Of a stretch of DNA of 64,000 nt, positions 8,586 through 18,169 are shown piece by piece. This DNA is from Pseudobacillus lumedeiriae (GTDB lineage Bacteria; Bacillota; Bacilli; Bacillales; Domibacillaceae): NCBI RefSeq assembly GCF_044891285.1, contig NZ_JAUIYO010000001.1, positions 611,241 through 675,240 on the forward strand, in the 5' to 3' direction. The position numbers and the translations under genes were made by a program. Numbering within the stretch: the stretch's first letter is position 1; every line of letters starts with the position of its first letter. The notes beneath the pieces were generated by a model. The model saw only the letters and a list, made by a program, of their open reading frames with translations. It was not told the origin of the DNA and did not search any database.

Positions 8586-9245
8586 TTATTTATTATTCTT
8601 TTTATTGTTATTTTTTCTGCTGCTGTTAACAGTACTATTTTGATTTGCAGCTCCTACAGCTACTGGGACAGCCTCTTTCTCTTCTTCATTAGATTCTGCT
8701 TGATCCCGATTGGCAGAGGAAGGAGATGCGGGCTTGGAATCGGATGGAACAGCTGAACGGTTTGCTTGATCCAAGCTTTTTTCCGTTTGTTCAAACGCTT
8801 TTTTCGTTTCTTCCAGCTTTTGAGAAACAGGATCTGCTGTTTCTTGAGCCTTATCCGGTGTGCTGCCTGCTTCTTGAGCACTTGTATTGCTTCCAGATGG
8901 CATGATTGTTTTCACTTTATCCATTAACACACTAGATTGTTCTTGAACGGACTGGGACAGGGTAACTGTTTTATCTTTGGCTGCAGAGGCAAAGCTGTTT
9001 CCTTTTTCTTTTGCCATTTCTGTCCAGCCGCATGCCCGTTCTTTCAACATATATGTTTGTGAATTAAAGTCACCACGCAGCTCTTTACCGGATTTTGGCG
9101 CCGTAAATAAAGCAGTAGCAGCACCGACTAATCCGCCTACTAATGCACCGATTAGAAAATCTTTCGTATTAATGCTGCTATCATCATAATTATTGCCCGC
9201 TTCATAATTATCATACTTTACAGTTGGCTTTTTCGTTTTTTCCAT
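8586..9245 (-). CDS. ytxH: YtxH family general-stress protein
   Basis: 219-residue protein with one glycine-rich hydrophobic segment at about 31-50 (FLIGALVGGLVGAATALF) followed by TAPKSGKELR, the signature of the YtxH family. The rest is a long hydrophilic, low-complexity tail rich in Lys, Glu, Ser and Asn that ends in a run of lysines and asparagines. The tail is longer than in B. subtilis YtxH as far as remembered. It is in the ytxG-ytxH operon behind a sigma-B-like promoter. Its molecular function is unknown. Confidence 0.85.
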   Translation of the reverse strand: MEKTKKPTVKYDNYEAGNNYDDSSINTKDFLIGALVGGLVGAATALFTAPKSGKELRGDFNSQTYMLKERACGWTEMAKEKGNSFASAAKDKTVTLSQSVQEQSSVLMDKVKTIMPSGSNTSAQEAGSTPDKAQETADPVSQKLEETKKAFEQTEKSLDQANRSAVPSDSKPASPSSANRDQAESNEEEKEAVPVAVGAANQNSTVNSSRKNNNKKNNK

Positions 9246-9271
9246 CTCGATCTCTCCCCTTCATTCATTAA

Positions 9272-9754
9272 TTAATGGTTCGGCTGGCGAGTCACGGGCA
9301 CAACTGGTTCAGAAGGAGACAACGCTCCCGCTTTCACCGTTTGCGTCTGGTCATCTTTAAATTTGCCGATGAGCTGTTTTACTACATTTCCCCATTGTAC
9401 AGCTTGAGAAATTTTGTGCTGGTTTTTCTCCATCTGTGAAGCAACAGTTGTTGTTACTTTATTGATAGACTGATTTAGGTTCTGGACAGTGGTACCTACA
9501 TCCTTCACAGCATACACGACTGCATTCAACTGTTCAGTCTTATGCTGAACGTCTTCCGCAAGTGCATTCGTCTTATGTAGTAATTCCGTCGTCTCTGATG
9601 TAATCCCTTGTAGTTGTCCTTCCAGTCTGTCTATCGTACGGGCCAGGCTGTCCAATGTGTTGTTTACTGACTTCAACGTTTTGGACAAATTTAACACAAG
9701 AATTAAAAAAGCAAGCGCTGCTACTAAAGCACTCACATACAGAATAACTTCCAT
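9272..9754 (-). CDS. ytxG: DUF948 general-stress protein YtxG
   Basis: 160-residue protein with an N-terminal membrane segment (about 4-24, LYVSALVAALAFLILVLNL) and a coiled-coil domain of heptad-like repeats (DUF948), ending in a short polar tail. First gene of ytxGH(J). The GGAGGAGGTG ribosome site is 7 bases from the ATG. A sigma-B consensus promoter stands about 35 bases upstream, in agreement with the stress regulation known for the B. subtilis operon. Function unknown; a membrane-anchored scaffold role is possible. Confidence 0.85.
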   Translation of the reverse strand: MEVILYVSALVAALAFLILVLNLSKTLKSVNNTLDSLARTIDRLEGQLQGITSETTELLHKTNALAEDVQHKTEQLNAVVYAVKDVGTTVQNLNQSINKVTTTVASQMEKNQHKISQAVQWGNVVKQLIGKFKDDQTQTVKAGALSPSEPVVPVTRQPNH

Positions 9755-9790
9755 TCTGGAACACCTCCTCCAACTTGTTATACACTAAAG

Positions 9791-9815
9791 TTACCCTGTA
9801 AATAAAGGAATAAAC
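9791..9815 (-). promoter_or_regulatory. Sigma-B type promoter of ytxGH
   Basis: On the minus strand GTTTAT (9815-9810), a 13-base spacer and GGGTAA (9796-9791), close to the sigma-B consensus GTTTAA-N12-15-GGGTAT. It lies 37 bases before the ytxG start. Confidence 0.7.
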
Positions 9816-9900
9816 ACTCTTTAACTTCTCTCAAATCCCTATTTTTCCTTCTTATTTGTGAAAAAAGTATAAATTATTCACATTTAGTGCTAAACCAAGA

Positions 9901-9928
9901 AAAAACTGCCGAAGAATTTCTCCGACAG
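9901..9928 (-). terminator. Terminator of murC
   Basis: CTGTCGGAG and CTTCGGCAG pair on the minus strand (two wobble positions), followed by six T residues. It is the second of two hairpins behind murC. Confidence 0.75.
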
Positions 9929-9935
9929 CGGGTAG

Positions 9936-9957
9936 GGAAATGACAGCCGTCATTTCC
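9936..9957. other. Perfect hairpin directly behind murC
   Basis: GGAAATGAC-agcc-GTCATTTCC is a perfect 9-bp inverted repeat starting 3 bases past the murC stop and 8 bases before the true terminator. It has no U tract. It could protect the 3' end of the mRNA or aid termination. Confidence 0.5.
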
Positions 9958-9960
9958 TTA

Positions 9961-11265
9961 TTATTCTTCATTTAAGTAGTTTTCATACGCGGCTTGGAAC
10001 TTTTGAATATCTCCCGCCCCCATAAAAATCAACACTCCGTTTTTATGTTGTGATAAGGATGCCGTGTCTCCTTCTTTCAATAAAACAGAACCAGGAACTT
10101 TTTTCTGTAAATCTTCAATAGTCAGTGTTCCTTGATGTTCACGGGCAGAGCCAAAAATATCACACAAATAAACAGAGTCTGCCCCATTAAGACTTTCCGC
10201 AAAATCATCTAAAAAGGTCTGTGTTCTTGAAAAGGTATGAGGCTGAAAAATAGCAACAATTTCCCGATCCTGATACTTTTGGCGCGCTGCATTGATCGTC
10301 GCCTTGATCTCCGTTGGATGATGGGCATAATCATCAATCAGTATCTGCGTACCCATTACTTTTTCTGAGAAACGCCGCTTCACTCCTCCGAACGTAAGCA
10401 GACGCTCTTGCACAATGCTTGTATCGATTTCTTCATACTGACAAAGGGCGATGACAGCAAGTGCATTTAATATGTTATGGTCTCCGAATGACGGAATTTT
10501 AAATGTAGCATAGAATGTATGGCGGACGAACACATCGAATATCGTGCCTGTTGCATCGTGCTGGATATTGCGTGCCTGGAAATCATTTTCCTCCGCAAAT
10601 CCGTAAAAGACGACAGGTACTTTTGCATGAATACCTTGCAAATGTTCGTCATCTCCACATGCAAAAATCCCTTTTTTAACCTTTAATGCCATTTCTTGAA
10701 AAGCAGAAAAGACATCTTCTACATCTTTAAAGTAATCCGGATGATCAAAGTCAATATTCGTCATAATCGCGTAATCAGGGTCGTACGATAAGAAGTGACG
10801 GCGGTATTCACACGCCTCAAAAGCAAAGTATTTTGCTCCTTTTTCTCCTTTTCCCGTACCGTCTCCAATTAGAAAGGAAGTGGGCTTTGCACCGCTGATT
10901 ACATGGGCTAGCAAACCAGTAGTCGATGTTTTTCCATGAGCACCTGTTACAGCAATGCTCGTAAAGCCTTGCATAAAGTCTCCTAGGAAACGATGGTAGC
11001 GGATAACAGGCACCTGCAACTCGTTTGCCCGTTGGATCTCTTCATGGTCATCAGGAAAGGCATTCCCCGCAATGACAGTCATGCCAGGCTGAATATTATC
11101 CGGCCGAAACGAAAGAATAGGGATTCCCGCTTCCTCCAGCGCTTTCTGTGTAAAAAAAGATTTATCAACATCGGAGCCTTGCACTTGTTCACCTTGGTCG
11201 TGAAGCACTTGTGCAAGGGCGCTCATTCCCGAGCCTTTAATTCCAACAAAGTGGTATATCGTCAT
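9961..11265 (-). CDS. murC: UDP-N-acetylmuramate--L-alanine ligase MurC
   Basis: Cytoplasmic ATP-dependent ligase that adds L-alanine to UDP-MurNAc in peptidoglycan precursor synthesis. 434 residues. The N-terminal Rossmann motif (GIKGSGMSALA), the ATP P-loop GAHGKTST and the DDYAHHPTE motif of Mur ligases are all present. The sequence is complete. It lies downstream of sftA, as in B. subtilis. A GGAGGTTC ribosome site precedes the ATG. Confidence 0.97.
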   Translation of the reverse strand: MTIYHFVGIKGSGMSALAQVLHDQGEQVQGSDVDKSFFTQKALEEAGIPILSFRPDNIQPGMTVIAGNAFPDDHEEIQRANELQVPVIRYHRFLGDFMQGFTSIAVTGAHGKTSTTGLLAHVISGAKPTSFLIGDGTGKGEKGAKYFAFEACEYRRHFLSYDPDYAIMTNIDFDHPDYFKDVEDVFSAFQEMALKVKKGIFACGDDEHLQGIHAKVPVVFYGFAEENDFQARNIQHDATGTIFDVFVRHTFYATFKIPSFGDHNILNALAVIALCQYEEIDTSIVQERLLTFGGVKRRFSEKVMGTQILIDDYAHHPTEIKATINAARQKYQDREIVAIFQPHTFSRTQTFLDDFAESLNGADSVYLCDIFGSAREHQGTLTIEDLQKKVPGSVLLKEGDTASLSQHKNGVLIFMGAGDIQKFQAAYENYLNEE

Positions 11266-11408
11266 AATAGAACCTCCAGCATTCGTCTATCCGTAAGCAT
11301 TATATGTATCTTAAGCCATTTTGCCCTTTTATAGACGACGGACAGTTAGCGTTTTACATTGAAATATTATAACACTTCTTTATTCGGATAAAAAGGTATT
11401 TTAAGTTT

Positions 11409-13919
11409 TCAACTCATACTCGATTCATTAAGAGCATGCAGCTCCTCTTCTGTCATGAGCACTTCCCGCGGTTTGCCAGCCCGCTGGCCGGATACCAGCC
11501 CCTGTGTTTCCATCATTTCAATTAACCGGGCCGCTCGATTGTAGCCCACCTTAAAGTGGCGCTGTAACAGTGAAGTGGACGCCCCCCCCTGACGAACAAC
11601 AAATTCACACGCCTCCAAAAACAACTCGTCTTCTGTTTCAGACAGTGCCGCTTTTTGCAGCAGATCCTCTTGCTGGAACAAGTACTGCGGCTCCTGCTCC
11701 TTTCTTACATGTGCAACGATTGTATCAATTTCATCATCGGAAACAAATGTACCTTGCAAACGAACCGTTTCAGATGCCCCATTGTTTAAAAACAGCATAT
11801 CACCTCGGCCTAGAAGCTTCTCCGCTCCCCCTGTATCGATGATCGTCCGCGAGTCCACTTGTGATGAGACAGAAAAAGCAATTCTCGTCGGAATATTCGC
11901 TTTGATTAACCCTGTGATGACGTCCACAGAAGGACGCTGTGTCGCGACAATTAAATGAATGCCGCATGCCCGTGCTTTTTGGGCAATCCGGCAAATCGCT
12001 TCTTCTACATCAGCCGGTGACATCATCATTAAATCGGCCAGTTCATCAATAATAATCACAATATAAGGCAAATGTTGGCTTTTTTGCCCATTCTCTTTTA
12101 CTTTTTCATTGTACTTCGTAATATCACGAACACCAGAGTGAACAAACAATTCATAGCGCCGCTCCATTTCCTCCACCGCCCACTTTAACGCAGCTGTAGC
12201 TGCCTTCACATCGGTAATGACAGGACTCACTAAGTGAGGAATGCCATTGTAAGGCGCAAGTTCGACCATTTTCGGATCAATGAGCATCAGCTTTAACTCA
12301 TGCGGGGCTGCTTTATATAGAAGGCTGACAAGAATGGAGTTAATGCAAACACTTTTTCCCGATCCTGTCGCACCGGCAATTAAGCCATGCGGCATTTTCT
12401 TTAAATCAAGTACAACTGGCTCTCCAGATATATCGAGTCCTAATGCTGACGTGAGTGGAGAAGAATGGTCCTTAAATACTGAACTAGAGATAATTTCACT
12501 AATTTGTACAGGCCTGCTCTTTTTATTCGGAACTTCAATTCCAATGACCTGCGTCCCGGGGATAGGTGCTTCAATACGAAGATTGCGGGCAGCGAGACTC
12601 CGTTTAATATCATCGGTTAAATTGGTAATTTTGCTTACTTTTACCCCTCGTTCCGGTTCTACTTCAAACCTTGTCACAGATGGGCCGACAGTGACATTCA
12701 CAACAGCAGCTTTTACGTTAAAGTTTTTAAACGTTTCATTCAGCACTTCGCTTTGTGATTCTACCCATTCCCCTTCTGTTTCTTTTACTATAGGCGGCGA
12801 TAAGTACGTTTCGTAAGGAAACACGTAGTAGTCTGGTTCGGCCCCGTAAGCCATTTCTTGTTCTGGTTCTTCCTGTTTCTTTGTCTGCTCCGAAACGTAT
12901 TCCGGTTCTAAATCAAGACAGCCGACAGGAGCTTCTTCCTCAGCAGGAACAAGCTGTACAGATGGCTGAGAAGACCCTTTCTCCCGCTTTTCCCAAGCTT
13001 CACGGTCTTTCTTTAACATCACGACATTAAACGGTGTTTGTCTTCGTTTCGGTCTGCTTTCCTCTGTCTGAAGGACGTTTTTCTCTTCTGGGAGTTCTTC
13101 TTTATATTTTTCCTGAGGTGTTATTTCTTCTTCCATCTCCACCTGTACAATGGGCTCTTCTTGAAGCGGAGGATCTACAACAGGCTGTTCTTCTTTTTCA
13201 ATCACTGCTGCAGCTGATTCCTCTTCCGCCCTAAAGGATGGCATGGCTTCCGCATCAAATACTTTTTTCTTTTCTTCCACCTTAAACAACAAAAGCGGTT
13301 CTTCATTTGACGGCTCAGGTACGGACTCTTCTTTTTCAAAAACACTAGAAGGAGCAACGATCACTTCTTCCTGTTTCTCAATAGCCATGCCCGTCGAATC
13401 CGGTTCGTGTTCAAGCACTGGCGAAAGCAGGGAATCCAGCTGATCTTCGTTGTCTATCCATTTTTCAATATTTTTTGTTTCGTTTAAAGGACGCTTTCGA
13501 AAACCATATACAGGAGACGGAATTTCTGTCGGCTTAAATGGCCCAGGAGACAGTTTGTAAGCTGGTGAAGCTTTTACCGGCTTTACAGGAGGGACCACCT
13601 CCTCTTGTACGTATCTATATTCTCCGTGCTTCTCCTGGGTATCAGGAACAGCTTGTCTATCTGAACGCCTTTCCCGGCGCGGCCGCGGCGGTGTTTCATG
13701 ATGTCTCCGAGGCAACAATTCCTGTGATGGATAGCGGTACGTTACTCTCGTTTCCATTTCCTGTGTATCAGGGGTACGCCCATGAACGGAATGAAGCATT
13801 GTCTGCTCATCCGTCCGCTGTAAAATCGTCTCTTTATGCTTTAGCGGTTCATCATACTGTTCGAATTCATCATCTATTTCTTCGCGAAATAATCCTATTA
13901 TTTTTTTGAAAAAACTCAT
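11409..13919 (-). CDS. sftA: FtsK/SpoIIIE-family DNA translocase SftA
   Basis: Soluble DNA pump that helps clear DNA from the closing septum. The N-terminal 380 or so residues are acidic, low-complexity and without membrane segments, which distinguishes SftA from SpoIIIE and FtsK. The C-terminal half has the motor with Walker A GATGSGKSV and Walker B VIIIDELADLMM, then a winged-helix gamma domain (QGGASTSLLQRHFKVGYNRA). The ATG at 13919 (MSFFKK) is preferred to the GTG three codons upstream. In B. subtilis ytpR lies between sftA and ytpQ (from memory); here nothing separates them except a terminator. Confidence 0.93.
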   Translation of the reverse strand: MSFFKKIIGLFREEIDDEFEQYDEPLKHKETILQRTDEQTMLHSVHGRTPDTQEMETRVTYRYPSQELLPRRHHETPPRPRRERRSDRQAVPDTQEKHGEYRYVQEEVVPPVKPVKASPAYKLSPGPFKPTEIPSPVYGFRKRPLNETKNIEKWIDNEDQLDSLLSPVLEHEPDSTGMAIEKQEEVIVAPSSVFEKEESVPEPSNEEPLLLFKVEEKKKVFDAEAMPSFRAEEESAAAVIEKEEQPVVDPPLQEEPIVQVEMEEEITPQEKYKEELPEEKNVLQTEESRPKRRQTPFNVVMLKKDREAWEKREKGSSQPSVQLVPAEEEAPVGCLDLEPEYVSEQTKKQEEPEQEMAYGAEPDYYVFPYETYLSPPIVKETEGEWVESQSEVLNETFKNFNVKAAVVNVTVGPSVTRFEVEPERGVKVSKITNLTDDIKRSLAARNLRIEAPIPGTQVIGIEVPNKKSRPVQISEIISSSVFKDHSSPLTSALGLDISGEPVVLDLKKMPHGLIAGATGSGKSVCINSILVSLLYKAAPHELKLMLIDPKMVELAPYNGIPHLVSPVITDVKAATAALKWAVEEMERRYELFVHSGVRDITKYNEKVKENGQKSQHLPYIVIIIDELADLMMMSPADVEEAICRIAQKARACGIHLIVATQRPSVDVITGLIKANIPTRIAFSVSSQVDSRTIIDTGGAEKLLGRGDMLFLNNGASETVRLQGTFVSDDEIDTIVAHVRKEQEPQYLFQQEDLLQKAALSETEDELFLEACEFVVRQGGASTSLLQRHFKVGYNRAARLIEMMETQGLVSGQRAGKPREVLMTEEELHALNESSMS

Positions 13920-14023
13920 TAAAATCACTCTTTCTTTTTTTAAAAGTTCATTCCTATTTTAACAGTTTTTTTCATTGTTACGATAGTGAATCGCAACAAT
14001 TGAGCCTTTCGAACCGCCAGCCA

Positions 14024-14056
14024 TAAAAAAAGCTGAAAGCGGCGATCCGCTTTCAG
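14024..14056 (-). terminator. Terminator of ytpQ
   Basis: CTGAAAGCGG-atcg-CCGCTTTCAG, a perfect 10-bp stem, followed on the minus strand by CTTTTTTT. Confidence 0.9.
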
Positions 14057-14075
14057 AACTTTTCCTAGAGATTAT

Positions 14076-14888
14076 TTAATTTTTTCTTTCAGCGGGTCGA
14101 TTTTTAGCCATAATAAAGATCGGCTCCAGATGCCCTTCGTCATAAATAAAGGAGAGAGCTGTAATGGGGACATGACCGCCGGCAAAAAAACTCATCGTCA
14201 TTTGGGCGAGTATGTCGTAACCCGTTTCATTCCGGATGTCACCAATAATGAGCACATCGCCATGCGGCACAGACACTGTCATGTCACCTTGGATGTTCTC
14301 AGCCATTTCTTTTAAAAACTTTTCATTCAACACACGGCTGGAATCATACCCGTCATTTGTATTCAGAAAATAAAACAAATTGCCGGAAACCTCGTCTTTC
14401 TTCATATCCGTTGATAAAGAACGAAGATTGAAACGCGCCATTTCACGAATACGCTCTTCCGTCCAATTCTCTTTTTTCATTAATCTCTCATCGATCAGGC
14501 GATACGTTTTGCCAAGATCCAATGCGTAATAAATACGCGTTTCTGCCGTATGTTCATCTATAAAGAACGGTACACCTTCTGTGGTCTCCTTTGGAAAAGA
14601 AGTGGAACGAATAACAGGAAAAATATGTTTTTCCTGATCCAACAGTGAATGATCTGCTCCCATCACTGCCAGCGCTTCTTCCACATAATAAACAACCTCA
14701 TCGATCGCTTTTTCTTTTTTCTCGTGCCATTTAGCTATAATTCCGGGCAAGGAAACGGTAATTCCTTTTTCCGATTCTTTATTTTCAATCCGCAGCTCGT
14801 CTTTTTCACGGTTAAATATAAAGGCGCGATTATCCTTTTGCAAACGTTCTTCAAGAATACGTTTTAGCTTTGTTGAATCCACAAACAT
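14076..14888 (-). CDS. ytpQ: DUF1444 family protein YtpQ
   Basis: 270-residue cytoplasmic protein of the DUF1444 family, function unknown. No signal peptide or membrane segment is seen. The start at 14888 (MFVDSTKLKRILEERL) is selected by GGAAGGAGAGG directly upstream; the frame stays open for 23 more codons without another site. It lies 84 bases after ytpP in the same orientation, as in B. subtilis. Confidence 0.85.
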   Translation of the reverse strand: MFVDSTKLKRILEERLQKDNRAFIFNREKDELRIENKESEKGITVSLPGIIAKWHEKKEKAIDEVVYYVEEALAVMGADHSLLDQEKHIFPVIRSTSFPKETTEGVPFFIDEHTAETRIYYALDLGKTYRLIDERLMKKENWTEERIREMARFNLRSLSTDMKKDEVSGNLFYFLNTNDGYDSSRVLNEKFLKEMAENIQGDMTVSVPHGDVLIIGDIRNETGYDILAQMTMSFFAGGHVPITALSFIYDEGHLEPIFIMAKNRPAERKN

Positions 14889-14972
14889 CCTCTCCTTCCT
14901 CAACAAAGACGCCTGGCTGTCGATATTCTCCTCACACATACAAGAAGCGGCCGACAAACCAGACGTTCAATT

Positions 14973-15284
14973 TTACAGCTTTTCAATAAATTGTTCAATT
15001 TCCTCTTTCGTCTTTCGATCTTTGCTGACGAAGCGGCCAAGCTCTTGGCCATTTTCAAATGCAATAAAGCTCGGAATACCGAAAATGTCCATATTTATAC
15101 ATAAATCAAGAAAATCATCACGATCCACATAGACAAATGTATAATCATTGTATTTCTCTTCTATTTCAGGCAGAACCGGCTCAATAACCCGACAATCCGG
15201 GCACCAGTCAGCAGAAAACAAAAAGAGATGCTTTCCTGATTCTTTCATCTGCTGAAACTCGTCCATTGATGTTAACTTCTTCAT
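14973..15284 (-). CDS. ytpP: Thioredoxin-like protein YtpP
   Basis: 103-residue thioredoxin-fold protein with the active site WCPDC at 27-31 and the cis-proline loop GIPSF. The dithiol suggests a general disulfide reductase, and the substrate is unknown. An AGGAGG site stands before the ATG. The gene starts one base after the stop of the upstream EIIC-like gene, so the two are probably co-transcribed. Confidence 0.88.
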   Translation of the reverse strand: MKKLTSMDEFQQMKESGKHLFLFSADWCPDCRVIEPVLPEIEEKYNDYTFVYVDRDDFLDLCINMDIFGIPSFIAFENGQELGRFVSKDRKTKEEIEQFIEKL

Positions 15285-15285
15285 T

Positions 15286-16302
15286 TTATTTCCCTCCTGT
15301 CGAGATCGTCATCTGTCCTGGCTGAATCCAGCCTTTTTTCCTCATCGCTTCTGATATCACTAAGCTTATCACAAGCGGACCGGCAAAATGAAGCAGAAAG
15401 ACTTGCATCAAGACACTTGCTTCAAAGCCCATAACAGAAAAAGTCATGATTTGCCCGACAAATCCTGATGTCCCCATTCCAGCACCTGCGGCGTTATTCA
15501 TCATTGGCCATATCGTTGTACCAATGGGCGCCAAAAGCGCACCGGCAATGGTCGGAGGAATAAGTATGAGCGGGTGCTGAATAATATTCGGTACTTGCAG
15601 CATGGAAGTACCGAGTCCTTGAGCGATAAATCCGCCAAATTTATTTTCACGCCAGCTGGCTGCAGCAAAACCAATCATTTGCGCACTGCATCCAATCGTT
15701 GCGGCTCCTGCAGCAAGACCGTTTAAATCGAGCATCATAGCAATGGCCGCACTCGAAATTGGAGCGGTAAGGGCGAGTCCCATTAATACAGCCACTAAAA
15801 TGCCCATCGTAATCGGCCGCTGCAAAGTGGCCCAGCTGATCCAGCTTCCGAACCATTTCATAAACTCAGCAATGCCCGGTCCTAAAAAGGCAGCTGCCGT
15901 ATAGCCAGATGCAATCGTGACGAATGGCGCAACGATAATATCTACCTTTGTTGTTCCACTTAATGCTTTGCCGATTTCAGCACCTAAAAGAGCTGCTATG
16001 TAACTGCCGGCTGGACCGCCAAGTGCCGCGCCCGCAGCTCCCGTCACGGCACTTGCAAAAAGAACAAGCGGGGGAGCTTTTAAGCCAAAAGCGACAGCTA
16101 CTCCAATGGCCGGCCCCATTAAACCCATCGCCAGTTCTCCCATTTCTATGAGAAAAGGAACAGCAAACTGCTGGCCGATTGTTTTAATAATCAATCCAAT
16201 AATAAGCGAGCTGAACAGCCCGAGCGCCATGAAGCTAAGCGCATCTACAAAATATACTTTCGGTGACAGCGTCACACCTTTTTTCTGTAAATATGCTTTC
16301 AT
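15286..16302 (-). CDS. EIIC-like membrane protein (PTS_EIIC_2 family)
   Basis: 338-residue integral membrane protein with about eight hydrophobic segments and many Gly/Ala-rich helices (GPAIGVAVAFGLKAPPLVLF, GAAGAALGGPAGSYIAALLG). It belongs to the family annotated as PTS transporter subunit IIC, yet no EIIA, EIIB or HPr-binding domain is encoded nearby, so sugar phosphorylation is unproven. It is in tight order with ytpP (one-base gap) and follows the DUF84 and ytoP genes. The substrate is unknown. Confidence 0.8.
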   Translation of the reverse strand: MKAYLQKKGVTLSPKVYFVDALSFMALGLFSSLIIGLIIKTIGQQFAVPFLIEMGELAMGLMGPAIGVAVAFGLKAPPLVLFASAVTGAAGAALGGPAGSYIAALLGAEIGKALSGTTKVDIIVAPFVTIASGYTAAAFLGPGIAEFMKWFGSWISWATLQRPITMGILVAVLMGLALTAPISSAAIAMMLDLNGLAAGAATIGCSAQMIGFAAASWRENKFGGFIAQGLGTSMLQVPNIIQHPLILIPPTIAGALLAPIGTTIWPMMNNAAGAGMGTSGFVGQIMTFSVMGFEASVLMQVFLLHFAGPLVISLVISEAMRKKGWIQPGQMTISTGGK

Positions 16303-16377
16303 CCCTCTTCCTCCTTACACCTTTTATTTACTGGTGTAAAGACAATTATATACTTGTTTCTACGACAGATGAAGAGG

Positions 16378-16896
16378 CTATCTGTTATTTTTCAACAAAA
16401 ATTGACCGAGTAACAATTTCGCTACATGTACAAACATTTCGTCTCTCGTAACGAGACCGTTCGTGAAAACACCAATGGCTCCCTCAGAATGACGAATGCC
16501 TTCCCGAGTGGTGAATCGATCCATCACTGGACCCAGTTCCTCACCACTCCGAAGGCAATCGGCTATTTCTTGCGGCAGCAGGATTCTGGCACCCCCGGCT
16601 GTCATAACCGGCTGGTTCTTTACAGCAAGTGCTCCCCAATTGCATAAAAATAGTCCCTCTGCTGTTTCCATTACCCCTCCTTCAAGACCGATGCCAATAT
16701 CAGCGTTGCCTTCACTTAAAACACGTGTTGCCCGGTTGATTGCCCCCCACCTCGTCTCTTCGTCGGAAAATGGCTGCTCTTTGACACCAGACGGAACAGA
16801 AAGTGTCACTATGTCCATTTCCAGCCCTGCTTCTTTTACCACTCGTTCCACAGCTAATTTCTTTGCTTTATTTAATGAACCGATAGCGAGTTTCAA
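16378..16896 (-). CDS. DUF84 family inosine/xanthosine triphosphatase-like protein
   Basis: Cytoplasmic protein of about 172 residues of the NTPase_I-T/YjjX family, whose studied members hydrolyse non-canonical purine triphosphates (ITP, XTP). The N-terminal nucleotide motif is AIGSLNKAK, and the core GIGLEGGVMET is conserved. A TTG at 16896 (MKLAIGS) with AAGAAGGGA upstream is the best start; an earlier TTG ten codons upstream lacks a site. It sits between ytoP and the EIIC-like gene on the same strand. Confidence 0.8.
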   Translation of the reverse strand: MKLAIGSLNKAKKLAVERVVKEAGLEMDIVTLSVPSGVKEQPFSDEETRWGAINRATRVLSEGNADIGIGLEGGVMETAEGLFLCNWGALAVKNQPVMTAGGARILLPQEIADCLRSGEELGPVMDRFTTREGIRHSEGAIGVFTNGLVTRDEMFVHVAKLLLGQFLLKNNR

Positions 16897-16942
16897 GTGA
16901 TCCCTTCTTTCTTTGTTCCCCTTCAAATATTGTGCTCTTCTC

Positions 16943-18016
16943 TCAACTTCCCGCCTTTATTGAAGCAACGGTCGCTTGATCGCTCGCTTTTACGAGGCGT
17001 ATGAGCAACTCTTTTGCTGCCGCGTAATCATCAACGTGAATAATGGAAGCATGCGTATGGATATAGCGGGAACAAATACCGATCACTGCACTCGGCACCC
17101 CTTCATTGGAAGTATGAACACGACCTGCGTCCGTTCCGCCTTGTGACACAAAGTATTGATACGGAATATGATGGCTCTCTGCAGTATCAAGGATAAATTC
17201 GCGCATGCCGCGATGGGTCACCATTGTACGGTCAAAAATACGAAGAAGAGCCCCCTTACCGATTTGGCCGAATTCATTTTTATCACCTGATGCATCATTA
17301 GCAGGACTTGCGTCAAGAGCATAGAAAATATCTGGCTGAATCATTTCAGCTGCTGTCTGAGCACCGCGCAGACCAACTTCTTCCTGCACCGTTGCTCCGG
17401 AGTAAAGAATGTTCGGAACTGTTTCATCTTTTAGCTCTTTCAACAGTTCAATCGCGAGCCCGCATCCATAACGGTTATCCCATGCCTTAGCAAGAATTTT
17501 TTTCTCATTCGCCATCGGTGTAAAAGCGGACACTGGTAAAATTGCCTGTCCCGGCTTAATGCCAATTCTTTTTGCATCTTCTTTATCATCAGCACCGATA
17601 TCAATAAGCATATTTTTTATTTCCATCGGCTTCTTACGCTGTTCTTCACTTAATAAATGGGGAGGAATAGAACCGATCACACCGATCACTGGGCCATCGT
17701 CCGTCATAATCTGCACCCGCTGGGCAAGGAGTACTTGATTCCACCAGCCGCCAAGCGGCTGAAAACGAATCATGCCGTTATCTGTAATTTGCGTCACCAT
17801 GAAGCCAACTTCATCCATATGGCCGGCGACCATCACGACAGGACCATCTTCCTTCCCTTTCTTCACACCAAAAATACTGCCGAGCCCATCTTGGATAATA
17901 TTATCCGCATAACGCTCTAGCTGCGCACGCATGAATCGTCGCACGTCATGCTCATTTCCCGATGCGCCAGGCAGTTCTGTTAACGTTTTAAAGAGTTCCA
18001 TCGTTTCTTTATTCAT
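16943..18016 (-). CDS. ytoP: M42 family aminopeptidase YtoP
   Basis: 357-residue dinuclear-metal aminopeptidase of the M42 (glutamyl aminopeptidase / deblocking) family. Metal and catalytic residues are visible in AGHMDEVGF, AWDNRYGCG, QEEVGLRGA and ALDASP, with a terminal histidine in HTHASIIH. It is cytoplasmic and probably forms a large self-compartmentalised shell as relatives do. GGGAGGCAC precedes the ATG. It heads the minus-strand run down to ytpQ. Confidence 0.92.
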   Translation of the reverse strand: MNKETMELFKTLTELPGASGNEHDVRRFMRAQLERYADNIIQDGLGSIFGVKKGKEDGPVVMVAGHMDEVGFMVTQITDNGMIRFQPLGGWWNQVLLAQRVQIMTDDGPVIGVIGSIPPHLLSEEQRKKPMEIKNMLIDIGADDKEDAKRIGIKPGQAILPVSAFTPMANEKKILAKAWDNRYGCGLAIELLKELKDETVPNILYSGATVQEEVGLRGAQTAAEMIQPDIFYALDASPANDASGDKNEFGQIGKGALLRIFDRTMVTHRGMREFILDTAESHHIPYQYFVSQGGTDAGRVHTSNEGVPSAVIGICSRYIHTHASIIHVDDYAAAKELLIRLVKASDQATVASIKAGS

Positions 18017-18169
18017 TATGTGCCTCCCTTTTTTACCTACATCTTACAGAAAGTTGGACTAGCTTTCCAGTAAGTTCATGACAAATTATTGAACATAGAA
18101 GACAGAAGTTTCAGCATCTTTTAAATTGATGTATACTTATATTATTCTACTAAAATAGAGGTGAAGAAA

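Noticed and set aside
12280..12816. 178-codon plus-strand frame opposite sftA
   Set aside because: It lies entirely antisense to a conserved gene, with Ser/Thr-rich composition typical of a shadow frame.
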